From an uncultured Clostridia bacterium (GTDB lineage Bacteria > Bacillota > Clostridia > Oscillospirales > Acutalibacteraceae), in assembly GCA_947632335.1 (NCBI GenBank), contig CANROX010000004.1, positions 1 through 64,000 on the forward strand: a stretch of 64,000 nucleotides of DNA. Direction: 5' to 3'. The stretch's first letter is position 1; every line of letters begins with the position of its first letter. A program made the translations under genes and the position numbers. The notes below the pieces were generated by a model. The model saw only the letters and a list, made by a program, of their open reading frames with translations. It ran no database searches and was not told where the DNA came from. This document shows positions 1 to 7,245 of this stretch, one piece after another.

Positions 1-1407
1 AATAAGATTTTTAAGCACATTTCCCGGCCCTACAGAGGGTAATTGGTTGCTGTCTCCCACAAGAATAAGCCTTGTTCCAAAGGGCATAGCCTCCATAAGA
101 CTTGCAAAAAGCCTGGAGTCCACCATTGAAACCTCGTCCACAATGAGGGCGTCACATTTTAAAAGATTTTTTTCGTTTTTCTTAAATATAGGCTTGTCCT
201 CTTTATCATAGGCAACCTCCAGAAGCCTGTGAATAGTTTTGGCATCCTTGCCTGTGAGCTGGCTCATTCTCTGGGCGGCTCTGCCTGTAGGGGCGGCAAG
301 GAGTACCTGCTGACCGTTTTTTTCAAGAAGTTCTATTATGGCGTTAAGGGTTGTTGTTTTTCCTGTACCCGGACCACCGGTAAGTATAAGAAAACCCTTT
401 TCCATAGCGGATTTTATGGCGTCTTTCTGTTTGTCTGCATAGACAATACCCTCTTCATTTTGGATATTTTCTATCATTACATCTGTGTCGGCAAATTTAA
501 GTGCGGGAAAGTTCTGCATAAGTTTAATTCTTCCGGCAATAAAGGTTTCTGCCCTATACAGGTCCGGCAGAAATATGTAGCTTTTTCCCTCAAATTCCTG
601 ACCCATAAGGGAGGTATCAAATATCATATCTTTTAGACACAGGTCAATTTTTTCCTCTGCAACATCAAGAAAATTTGCAGTGGTCTTTATAAGTTTTTCC
701 GATGGCAGACAGGTGTGTCCGTTAAGTGTATTATGGTTTAGAACATGGACAAGTCCCGCTCTTATACGATACTCATTGTCGGCAGGTCGGTTTTGTTTTT
801 TTGCTATCATATCTGCCATTTCAAAAGATACCCTAATACCATCGCTGCATAGTGAATATGGGTTCTCCCGTATATACTCCAGGGTTTTATCTCCAAAAAA
901 TTTGTAAATCCTTACAGCGGTATGAGGGGGAATTTCAAATTCTCCCAGATACAGCATAAGTTCTCTTATTCCCATGTTATCCCGAAGCTGTTTTGAAATG
1001 CTTTCTGCCTTGCTTTTGGAAAAACCCTTGAGTTTTGCCACTCTATCCGGTTCTTTTTCCAAAACCTCCAGAGTTTTTTCTCCAAAGGCTTTTACAAGGG
1101 TGTTTGCTGTTGCGTGTCCAACTCCCTTTATTGCCCCGGATGAAAGGTATCTTAGAATACCCTGAAAAGAGGATGGTATGGTCTGTTCAAAAGTTTCAAC
1201 GGCAAATTGCAGACCATAGCTTGGGTGACTTTTGTAACCGCCGTACAGTCTTACCTCCATACCTGCCTCAATATTAGGCATAATCCCCGTGGCTGTAATT
1301 AATTTACCATTGACATCAATATCAATAACGGTGTAGCTATTTTCATCATTTCGGTAAATAACATCTTCAACTGTGCCTGTTATTTGTAAAACTTCATGTT
1401 GTTCCAT
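1..1407 (-). CDS. recD2: RecD2-type ATP-dependent DNA helicase, C-terminus cut off by window edge
   Basis: Reading the reverse complement from an ATG at 1407 gives 469 open codons running off the left edge, which is why the ORF track misses it. The N-terminal third has an OB-like start and helix-hairpin-helix repeats (SSGAIKGVGHATA, KLKGFSKSKAE), typical of RecD2 rather than the RecBCD subunit RecD. A Walker A motif GGPGTGKTTT lies near residue 345, and a DEVSMVD Walker B and GDSNQLPSVGPG motif III follow. The family is a 5'-3' superfamily 1B helicase acting in DNA repair without RecB or RecC. The missing part should hold helicase motifs IV-VI. The gene is followed on the same strand by nothing visible and preceded by a small membrane protein gene. 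Identity is secure; the full length is unknown. Confidence 0.93.
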   Translation of the reverse strand, partial: MEQHEVLQITGTVEDVIYRNDENSYTVIDIDVNGKLITATGIMPNIEAGMEVRLYGGYKSHPSYGLQFAVETFEQTIPSSFQGILRYLSSGAIKGVGHATANTLVKAFGEKTLEVLEKEPDRVAKLKGFSKSKAESISKQLRDNMGIRELMLYLGEFEIPPHTAVRIYKFFGDKTLEYIRENPYSLCSDGIRVSFEMADMIAKKQNRPADNEYRIRAGLVHVLNHNTLNGHTCLPSEKLIKTTANFLDVAEEKIDLCLKDMIFDTSLMGQEFEGKSYIFLPDLYRAETFIAGRIKLMQNFPALKFADTDVMIENIQNEEGIVYADKQKDAIKSAMEKGFLILTGGPGTGKTTTLNAIIELLEKNGQQVLLAAPTGRAAQRMSQLTGKDAKTIHRLLEVAYDKEDKPIFKKNEKNLLKCDALIVDEVSMVDSRLFASLMEAMPFGTRLILVGDSNQLPSVGPGNVLKNLI

Positions 1408-1437
1408 ATCTTTTATTATAACATTACTCCCAAGATT

Positions 1438-1767
1438 TTACAATAAATTTAAAACATATGGTACATCTTTTTTATCTTTTATTTCGATATAATTATAGCC
1501 GTAAATAAGATTTTCAATATCCACCAGAATATCCTCGGGCAAACTGTCGGTTAAAATTATTATTTTTTGGGGTCGAAAACTTCCCAGCCACTTTGCCTTT
1601 GAAATTGCACTTCTTATTACCATTTCATAATTATCGGAATCTACAGGAGTTATAAGGAGTATAGATTTTTCCTGATTTACACTCATCATATGATAGGCTA
1701 AAAAACTTATAATTTCTACAATTCCTACAACTGAAAGAATAAACATTATTATCATTACAACATTCAT
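1438..1767 (-). CDS. small membrane-anchored protein of unknown function
   Basis: A 109-residue protein lies 30 bp upstream of recD2 on the same strand, so the two may be cotranscribed. Residues 1-25 form one hydrophobic segment (VVMIIMFILSVVGIVEIISF) that would anchor it in the membrane. The remaining about 80 residues are soluble and alternate hydrophobic strands (SILLITPV, KIIILTD) with charged helices, like a small alpha/beta domain. I do not recognise the family. The ATG is preceded by gaggtgtaa read on the - strand, a good ribosome binding site. The ORF has normal local codon use and no competing ORF on the other strand, so I consider it real, but no function can be given. Confidence 0.6.
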   Translation of the reverse strand: MNVVMIIMFILSVVGIVEIISFLAYHMMSVNQEKSILLITPVDSDNYEMVIRSAISKAKWLGSFRPQKIIILTDSLPEDILVDIENLIYGYNYIEIKDKKDVPYVLNLL

Positions 1768-1849
1768 AAATTACACCTCAATATATAATATTCTGTACTT
1801 GATTTTTGGTACTTCTGTATAAATCTCTTTTTATTTCAAATAATAAAGG

Positions 1850-1864
1850 TGACACATAGTGTCA
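1850..1864. promoter_or_regulatory. perfect 6-bp dyad, possible operator
   Basis: TGACAC-ATA-GTGTCA is a perfect inverted repeat 21 bp before the DUF1540 start codon. It sits in the divergent intergenic region shared with the small - strand membrane protein gene. It is too short and lacks a T-run, so it is not a terminator. A role as a repressor site is inference only. Confidence 0.3.
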
Positions 1865-1885
1865 AAAAATTTTGAGGTGATAATT

Positions 1886-2071
1886 ATGGATAAAAATCAC
1901 AAGAACAGTTGTATCAGATGTACAGTAGTATCCTGTGCAAACCACAACGCAACAGAGGATTACTGTGCGCTTGATTCAATCCTTGTTGGTACACACGAAT
2001 CTCATCCTTCTGAAAAGGAATGTACAGACTGCAAGAGCTTTGTGGCTCAGTCAAAGTGTACTAACTGCTAA
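1886..2071 (+). CDS. DUF1540 cysteine-rich small protein
   Basis: A 61-residue protein with eight cysteines in the pattern CIRCTVVSCANH ... DYCALDSI ... CTDCKSF ... CTNC, matching the DUF1540 family. The family is common in spore-forming Firmicutes and its function is unsettled; the cysteine spacing suggests metal binding. The ORF track starts at a GTG at 1859, but a ribosome binding site (tgaggtga, 1873-1880) lies just before the ATG at 1886, so I use that start. An 18-bp palindrome follows the stop. Placement just before dpaAB would fit a sporulation-related role, which is inference. Confidence 0.8.
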   Translation: MDKNHKNSCIRCTVVSCANHNATEDYCALDSILVGTHESHPSEKECTDCKSFVAQSKCTNC

Positions 2072-2074
2072 AAG

Positions 2075-2092
2075 ACGGCACATATGTGCCGT
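2075..2092 (+). terminator. 18-bp perfect palindrome after the DUF1540 gene, weak terminator
   Basis: acggcacatatgtgccgt reads the same on both strands and begins 4 bases after the stop codon. Only a loose T-rich tail (acatatttta) follows. It may end the DUF1540 transcript, but an operator role is equally possible. Confidence 0.4.
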
Positions 2093-2160
2093 TACATATT
2101 TTAAAGATAAGAAACATATATTTAGTTGATTAGGGAGATTTGTCTGTGTCTATAATATAG

Positions 2161-2237
2161 TTGTATCAAAATTGTTTTGCTTTACATATAATGTGATGTA
2201 ACCTCAATAACCAAGGCAAAACATTTTCCGATACGAA
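2161..2237. repeat. long imperfect inverted repeat in front of dpaA
   Basis: Arms 2161-2180 (ttgtatcaaaattgttttgc) and 2216-2237 are near-perfect reverse complements with small bulges, separated by 35 bases. A TATAAT lies at 2151-2156, so if it is a -10 box the transcript would begin with this hairpin, about 100 bases before the dpaA start. It could be a leader hairpin, a protein site or a remnant of a miniature mobile element. Confidence 0.5.
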
Positions 2238-2262
2238 ATTGAAACAGTAAAAGGTGCTTTCT

Positions 2263-3117
2263 ATGAAAAGTGATAACAAAATCTTCTCGGTTCTGGGAGG
2301 AGATAAAAGAAGCTATTATCTTGCCAAAGCCTTTATAAAGGACGGCTACGAAGTTAGGTGTACAGGTTTTGATATGCTATCTCAAAATTGTTGTACTCTT
2401 GATGAAGCCCTAAAAGGGGATATTCTTATTTTTCCTGTAATTCCTTTTTCAGAGGGGAAAAAAATTGCTACACCTTTATCTAAGGATAGTCTTGATTTGG
2501 AAACAAAGGGAAACCTTTTGGCGGACAAAATTATATTTTCCGGAAAAACAGAAATGCTATTTAAAGAATTTCCCGCCCTTAAAAAAGATAAGGTTTTTTC
2601 CTATAGCGATAGGGAAATTTTTTCTGTTCAAAACGCAGTTCCCACTGCGGAGGGTGCAATAACAGAGGCTGTCCTTAATTCGGATAAAACCTTAAACGGA
2701 AGTAAGGTCCTTGTTTGCGGCTACGGAAGAATAGGCAAGGTTCTGTCGGAAATGCTTCGTGGTATTGGGGCGGAAGTTACTGTTTCGGCAAGAAAAAGCA
2801 GTGACCTTGCATGGATAAAGCTAAACGGACTGGATAGTGTCGTAACAGGGGAATTTGCTGAAATAGGCAAGTTTGACTATATTTTCAACACAGTCCCATC
2901 TCTTGTTTTTGACAAGGAGAAACTAAGCAAAATGAAAAGCGATGTATTGTTTATTGACCTTGCGTCAAAGCCCGGCGGAGTTGACTTTAAATCCGCCAAG
3001 GATTTAGGCATAAACGCAATACACGCGCTTGCCCTTCCCGGCAAGTATTCTCCACGGTCGGCAGGAGAAATCATAGAAAGTACAATAATAACCATACTCA
3101 AGGAGGAAGACGGGTGA
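2263..3117 (+). CDS. dpaA: dipicolinate synthase subunit A
   Basis: This 284-residue protein matches SpoVFA/DpaA, which with DpaB converts a lysine-pathway intermediate to dipicolinic acid in the mother cell for loading into the spore core. The N-terminal part carries FSVLGGDKRSYYLAKAF, and a second Rossmann fold shows VLVCGYGRIGKVLSEMLRGIG with the NAD(P)-binding GxGxxG. ALPGKYSPRSAGEII near the end is typical of the family. The start at ATG 2263 follows aaaggtg by six bases; the upstream GTG in the ORF track is part of that ribosome binding site. It overlaps dpaB by 4 bp, so the two are translationally coupled. In Bacillus the operon is controlled by sigma-K; I could not identify a sigma-K promoter here with confidence. 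Confidence 0.95.
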   Translation: MKSDNKIFSVLGGDKRSYYLAKAFIKDGYEVRCTGFDMLSQNCCTLDEALKGDILIFPVIPFSEGKKIATPLSKDSLDLETKGNLLADKIIFSGKTEMLFKEFPALKKDKVFSYSDREIFSVQNAVPTAEGAITEAVLNSDKTLNGSKVLVCGYGRIGKVLSEMLRGIGAEVTVSARKSSDLAWIKLNGLDSVVTGEFAEIGKFDYIFNTVPSLVFDKEKLSKMKSDVLFIDLASKPGGVDFKSAKDLGINAIHALALPGKYSPRSAGEIIESTIITILKEEDG

Positions 3118-3686
3118 AAAAGCTTGCCGTCGGATACGCTCTGTCGGCTTCCTTTTGTACCTTTAGTAAATCAATAGCACAATTAAAAAAGTTAGTGGAA
3201 ATGGGTCATGATGTTATTCCCATTATGTCCACCAATGCAAGCACTAAAGATACCAGATTTGGAACAGCAGAGAGTATTATAACGGAAGTAGAAAGCCTAA
3301 CTAATAAGAAAATTATAAAGACTATTGAAGACGCAGAGCCTGTTGGCCCAAAGAAAATCTGTGATGTGCTTGTGGTGTCTCCCTGCACAGGCAATACCTT
3401 AGGCAAAATTGCAAATGCCATTACGGATACACCTGTCACAATGGCGGTAAAAAGTCACTTGAGAATACAACGCCCGGTACTCCTTGCCATTGCAACCAAC
3501 GATGGGTTAGGGGCTTCTGCAATGAATATCGGAAAACTCCTTAACACAAAAAATGTGTATTTTGTTCCAATGTCACAGGATGATTGCATTAAAAAGCCAA
3601 ATTCCCTGGTATGCAATTTTGACCTTATACCCCAGTGTATAAGTCTTGCATACGAGAATAAACAGCATCAGCCTGTGTTCATATAG
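3114..3686 (+). CDS. dpaB: dipicolinate synthase subunit B
   Basis: This 190-residue flavoprotein-like protein matches SpoVFB/DpaB, the partner of DpaA in making dipicolinic acid. It starts KLAVGYALSASFCTFSK, the flavin-binding fold of the Dfp/UbiX superfamily. It continues with VLVVSPCTGNTLGKIANAITDTPVTMA and ends with the conserved PNSLVCNF region. The GTG start at 3114 overlaps the dpaA stop (gGTGA) and is preceded by aaggaggaag. A strong hairpin follows at 3691. The presence of both subunits is the clearest sign in the window that the organism makes endospores. Confidence 0.95.
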   Translation: MKKLAVGYALSASFCTFSKSIAQLKKLVEMGHDVIPIMSTNASTKDTRFGTAESIITEVESLTNKKIIKTIEDAEPVGPKKICDVLVVSPCTGNTLGKIANAITDTPVTMAVKSHLRIQRPVLLAIATNDGLGASAMNIGKLLNTKNVYFVPMSQDDCIKKPNSLVCNFDLIPQCISLAYENKQHQPVFI

Positions 3687-3690
3687 ATTA

Positions 3691-3722
3691 GTGCCCCCGA
3701 CTTTTAAGGTCGGGGGTGCTTT
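3691..3722 (+). terminator. strong GC hairpin ending the dpaAB operon
   Basis: gcccccgac and gtcgggggt pair over 9 bp with a 7-base loop. The following tract (gctttgcc) is poor in T, so it may be an atypical intrinsic terminator or an mRNA 3' stabiliser. Confidence 0.6.
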
Positions 3723-3804
3723 GCCTGTAAAAAATATATTTTATCTTCTTGTCTACTAATAATTAATTTTATTTATGTGATTATATAATGTGCATTATTC
3801 TCCC

Positions 3805-3833
3805 TTGTATTTTTTGGTCTGTTATGATAGAAT
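3805..3833 (+). promoter_or_regulatory. possible sigma-A promoter for the zinc-ribbon gene
   Basis: TTGTAT and TAGAAT are separated by 17 bp, 35 bases before the start codon. Both boxes deviate from consensus and the region is AT-rich, so this is tentative. Confidence 0.35.
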
Positions 3834-3868
3834 AATCAGGTAAATTATTTAGGTGTGTAAGGAATGAT

Positions 3869-4393
3869 ATGATGCAGTACTGTCCGAATTGTAGGGAATT
3901 ACATAACGATAATGAAGATTTTTGCCATAACTGTAAAAAGAAAAAGTTAAAGCCTGTGGTGGATAAAAATACACCGGTTAAGGTTTGTAAAGCCGGCGGA
4001 ATTGATAAGGAAAGAGTAAGGGCGGCTCTGTTGGACGGAGGTATTCCAAGCGATGAAATCCGTCTTAAAAATATTTCTGCCCACGCAGTTACAGGAAACG
4101 ATATGTCAGATGTTACCGTACTTGTGCCCTATCAGGCATACGACAAAGCGTATGATATATGCGTAGGTATTGGCGTAATTTCCCCAAAGGAGGGTGAATT
4201 ACCCGACTATGTAAAAACTGATATTGAAGAAAAGAAAGAAACCTTTGATAAGGACATAGAGGAATTTGAGGAAATGTCACAGAGCAAAAGAACTTTTGTA
4301 AGGATTGTTTCCGCCATACTTCTTATTATCTTATTTTGCTTTGTAATCTGGGGTACGGATTTTGTACTTGAGATAATTAAAGGATTGATATAG
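3869..4393 (+). CDS. zinc-ribbon membrane protein with a DUF2007-like middle domain
   Basis: Residues 4-24 hold a zinc ribbon (CPNCRELHNDNEDFCHNC). Residues about 38-95 resemble the small DUF2007 fold thought to be a signal-transducing module (KVCKAGGIDKERVRAALLDGGI, VLVPYQAYDKAYDIC). A charged linker rich in Glu and Lys follows, and residues about 148-170 form one hydrophobic transmembrane helix, so the ribbon would face the cytoplasm. Two ATGs in tandem (3869, 3872) follow aaggaatgat; either could start translation. It sits 32 bp before metY and may share its transcript. The DUF2007 link is by recall of pattern only. No function is assigned. Confidence 0.75.
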   Translation: MMQYCPNCRELHNDNEDFCHNCKKKKLKPVVDKNTPVKVCKAGGIDKERVRAALLDGGIPSDEIRLKNISAHAVTGNDMSDVTVLVPYQAYDKAYDICVGIGVISPKEGELPDYVKTDIEEKKETFDKDIEEFEEMSQSKRTFVRIVSAILLIILFCFVIWGTDFVLEIIKGLI

Positions 4394-4425
4394 TTTTACA
4401 AAATTATGATATAGGGGGATTTTAA

Positions 4426-5691
4426 ATGAAAATTGAAACAAAGTGTGTCCAGTCAGGATACCAGCCAAAGAATGGAGAACCCAGAGTTGTTCCCATTGCA
4501 CAAAGCACAACATACAGCTACGACAGTGCTGAAACACTGGGCAAGCTCTTTGACCTTGAGGCTGACGGCTTCTTTTACACAAGGCTTGCTAACCCAACCC
4601 TTGACGCTGTGGAAAAGAAAATTGCCGACCTTGAGGGTGGCGTAGGCGCTATGCTTACATCTGCGGGACAGGCGGCGTCCCTTATTGCTGTTACAAATAT
4701 TGTTAAGTCGGGATACCATGTAGTGTGTTCCTCGGCGGTTTACGGAGGAACCTTTAACCTGTTTAACAAGACCCTGAGGGATTTAGGCATAGACTTTACT
4801 TTTGTCAGACCGGACGCAACACAGGAAGAAATAAATTCAGCCTTTAATGAAAAGACAAGGGCATGCTTTGTGGAGTCTGTTACAAATCCAAGCCTTGATG
4901 TTACTGATATTGAACTTTTCTCAAAGATTGCCCATAGTCACAATGTTCCTCTTATAGTGGATAACACTTTCCCGACTCCAATTAACTTTAGACCCTTTGA
5001 ATGGGGTGCAGATATTGTTATCCATTCAACCTCAAAGTATATGGACGGTCATGCAGTTTCATTGGGCGGTGTAATTGTGGACAGCGGAAACTATGACTGG
5101 AGCAACGGTAACTTTCCCATGCTGACAGAGCCGGACGAAACCTATCACGGTGTTGTATATACGGACCACTTTGGAAATGCAGCATATATTGCAAAGGCAA
5201 GGGTTCACCTTATGAGGGACTTTGGCGCACAGGCGGCCCCTATGAATGCTTTTCTTCTTAATATAGGACTTGAAACACTTGCACTCCGTATGGAACGGCA
5301 CTGTGCAAATGCCCAGAGAATTGCAGAGTTTTTGGAGAATTCCGATAAGATAGAATGGGTGAATTATCCCGGACTTAAATCCAGCAAGTATTATGCTCTT
5401 GCAAAGAAAATGATGCCAAATGGCACATGCGGTGTTATTTCCTTTGGGGTTAAGGGCGGCAGAGAAAAGGCAGCCTCACTTATGGAAAATCTTAAACTTG
5501 CAAAAATTGTTACCCATGTTGCAGATGCCAGGACCTGTGTGCTTCACCCTGCGTCCACCACTCACCGCCAGCTTTCTGACCAGCAGTTGGTTGACTGCGG
5601 CGTAGCCCCCAACATGATTAGACTGTCAGTAGGTATTGAGAACTGTGACGATATTATGGAAGATTTTGAACAAGCACTTAAATCCTTATAA
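4426..5691 (+). CDS. metY: O-acetylhomoserine sulfhydrylase-type PLP enzyme
   Basis: A 421-residue member of the Cys/Met metabolism PLP family, probably making homocysteine from O-acetylhomoserine and sulfide. PLP-binding features include YTRLANPTLDAVEKKIADLE, SAVYGGTFNLF, VDNTFPTP and the Schiff-base lysine in HSTSKYMDGHAVSLGG (Lys204). The length and the extra segment around residues 215-240 fit MetY better than cystathionine gamma-synthase or methionine gamma-lyase (about 380-400 residues), although a gamma-lyase role cannot be excluded by eye. The ATG follows an atagggggat ribosome binding site. The upstream gap is only 32 bp, leaving no room for an S-box riboswitch. ispD follows 13 bp after the stop. 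Confidence 0.85.
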   Translation: MKIETKCVQSGYQPKNGEPRVVPIAQSTTYSYDSAETLGKLFDLEADGFFYTRLANPTLDAVEKKIADLEGGVGAMLTSAGQAASLIAVTNIVKSGYHVVCSSAVYGGTFNLFNKTLRDLGIDFTFVRPDATQEEINSAFNEKTRACFVESVTNPSLDVTDIELFSKIAHSHNVPLIVDNTFPTPINFRPFEWGADIVIHSTSKYMDGHAVSLGGVIVDSGNYDWSNGNFPMLTEPDETYHGVVYTDHFGNAAYIAKARVHLMRDFGAQAAPMNAFLLNIGLETLALRMERHCANAQRIAEFLENSDKIEWVNYPGLKSSKYYALAKKMMPNGTCGVISFGVKGGREKAASLMENLKLAKIVTHVADARTCVLHPASTTHRQLSDQQLVDCGVAPNMIRLSVGIENCDDIMEDFEQALKSL

Positions 5692-5704
5692 TAAGGCGGA
5701 TAAA

Positions 5705-6409
5705 ATGAAGAAACCCGATTATGTATCTGCTGTTTTAGTGTGTGCAGGCAACAGTACCAGAATGGGACTGGGTAAATCAAAACAGTTTATTGATTTGTTT
5801 GAAAGACCTGCTGTTTATTATACCCTCCTTGCTTTTCAACAGTCTGTAACAGTTAAGGAAATTATTGTGGTTTGCAGGGAAGAGGATAAACCCCAATTTC
5901 AAAAAATTATTGCCGAATATAACTTTGGTAAGGTTACATCTGTAGTAAGCGGAGGAAAAACCAGAAGTATCAGTGTGAGAAACGGTATATCCGCTACCTC
6001 TGAAAAATCTACCTGCGTTGCAATTCACGATGGTGCAAGGTGTCTTATTACAACTGAAGAAATTGAAAAGGTTGTGCTTTCCGGTCTCCTTACCGGAGCA
6101 TCAGCCCTTGGAGTGCCGGTAAAGGACACTATTAAGGTGGTTGATGAAAAAGGTGTTATTACAGATACCCCTGACAGAAGTTGCCTGAGGGCTGTTCAAA
6201 CGCCTCAAGTTTTTGCAAAGGATAAGTATATAGAACACCTAAATACCGCGCAAAACAATGCAGTGAATTTCACTGACGACTGCCGGCTTTTTGAATACTG
6301 CGGTGACAAGGTAACAATAGTTGAGGGTACATACACAAATATTAAGCTCACAACTCAAGAGGATATTCTAATGGCAAAAAGTATTTTGGAAAGCAGGGGA
6401 GTAAAATGA
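5705..6409 (+). CDS. ispD: 2-C-methyl-D-erythritol 4-phosphate cytidylyltransferase
   Basis: IspD adds CMP to MEP in the non-mevalonate isoprenoid pathway. The nucleotide-binding start [20 protein letters not shown] is near residues 6-25, IHDGARCLI gives the conserved metal/substrate segment, and RAVQTPQVF and [12 protein letters not shown] follow, as usual in the family. The ORF track begins inside metY at 5636, but the ATG at 5705, preceded by taaggcggat, starts the protein where homologues do and gives 234 residues. It overlaps ispF by 4 bp (ATGA), so the two MEP-pathway genes are coupled. Confidence 0.95.
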   Translation: MKKPDYVSAVLVCAGNSTRMGLGKSKQFIDLFERPAVYYTLLAFQQSVTVKEIIVVCREEDKPQFQKIIAEYNFGKVTSVVSGGKTRSISVRNGISATSEKSTCVAIHDGARCLITTEEIEKVVLSGLLTGASALGVPVKDTIKVVDEKGVITDTPDRSCLRAVQTPQVFAKDKYIEHLNTAQNNAVNFTDDCRLFEYCGDKVTIVEGTYTNIKLTTQEDILMAKSILESRGVK

Positions 6410-6873
6410 GAATAGGTCACGGATATGATGTTCACAAACTGGTACAGGGCAGAAAGCTTATACTCGGTGGTGTGGATATACCCTACAGTGAGGGACTCCT
6501 GGGCCACAGCGACGCCGATGTACTGCTCCATGCAATAATGGATTCTCTTTTGGGTGCGGCGGCACTGGGGGATATTGGCAAGCTGTTTCCTGATAATGAT
6601 AACCGATTTAAAGACGCAGACAGTATAATTCTTCTTAAAGAGGTAGCAAAGGTTCTTAAAGATAATGGCTACTCAATTATAAATATTGATTCAACTGTAA
6701 TTGCACAATCCCCAAAACTCAAAGACTATATTGTATCTATGAGGGAGAATATTGCCTCTGCCTGCAATATTGATGTTTCCTGCGTAAGCGTAAAGGCTAC
6801 AACAGAGGAGCACCTTGGCTTTACAGGCAGAAAAGAGGGGATTTCCGCTCACAGCATATGCCTGATTGATTGA
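6406..6873 (+). CDS. ispF: 2-C-methyl-D-erythritol 2,4-cyclodiphosphate synthase
   Basis: IspF closes the cyclodiphosphate ring in the MEP pathway and works as a zinc-dependent trimer. The start [12 protein letters not shown] supplies zinc ligands Asp8 and His10, and [20 protein letters not shown] carries the third ligand and the active-site loop. [17 protein letters not shown] is the conserved C-terminal CDP-binding stretch. The 155-residue length is standard. Translation is coupled to ispD by a 4-bp overlap. Confidence 0.97.
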   Translation: MRIGHGYDVHKLVQGRKLILGGVDIPYSEGLLGHSDADVLLHAIMDSLLGAAALGDIGKLFPDNDNRFKDADSIILLKEVAKVLKDNGYSIINIDSTVIAQSPKLKDYIVSMRENIASACNIDVSCVSVKATTEEHLGFTGRKEGISAHSICLID

Positions 6874-6945
6874 TTATCCCATAAATTTTAATAGTATTAT
6901 TAATTCCCTTTTGTATAACCTAAGTTATATAAAGGGGGATTTTTT

Positions 6946-7161
6946 ATGAGTGAAAAAGAAAAAAGGCAAGTAAGCAAAAATTATAATATAGAGGAACCCT
7001 ATATGGATTTTGACTTTGCCACCATTTCGGCCTATGACTGCACCGGACTTATCCCCGCAAGGGATAGGGCAAATGACGAGGCAGAAAACTATGAGGGTCT
7101 TTATCCCTATTTGCCTCCCAACAATGAATTTGAAAATAATGAGAATAGCCGAGATAAATAA
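6946..7161 (+). CDS. small acidic protein of unknown function (YDCTGLIPA type)
   Basis: A 71-residue acidic protein with no hydrophobic segment and no signal peptide. Its central block, ISAYDCTGLIPARDRANDEAENYEGLYPYLP, looks conserved: I recall similar short proteins in Clostridia with a TGLIPA...E(A/S)E.Y..LYP core and no known role. An aaaggggga ribosome binding site precedes the ATG at the right distance. It lies in its own slot between ispF and a D,D-carboxypeptidase. It is too short and too acidic to be a chance ORF with such a site, but no function is known to me. Confidence 0.7.
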   Translation: MSEKEKRQVSKNYNIEEPYMDFDFATISAYDCTGLIPARDRANDEAENYEGLYPYLPPNNEFENNENSRDK

Positions 7162-7177
7162 CATAACACCGTAAATC

Positions 7178-7235
7178 CTTTCATATTCTGTAACATCAGT
7201 CCTGTTGATTAAAAATCATAGGGATAATATGAAAG
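7178..7235 (+). promoter_or_regulatory. inverted repeat whose 3' arm abuts the carboxypeptidase ribosome binding site
   Basis: ctttcatatt (7178-7187) is an exact reverse complement of aatatgaaag (7226-7235), with a 38-base loop. The 3' arm runs into the gaaagaggtg site at 7231-7240. In RNA the pairing could hide the ribosome binding site. This is inference from sequence only. Confidence 0.35.
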
Positions 7236-7245
7236 AGGTGTAAAA

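Noticed and set aside
229-1277. Four + strand ORFs at the left edge
   Set aside because: They are shadows of the truncated recD2 gene read on the - strand.
4394-4425. SAM riboswitch before metY
   Set aside because: The gap is 32 bp and holds only a ribosome binding site.
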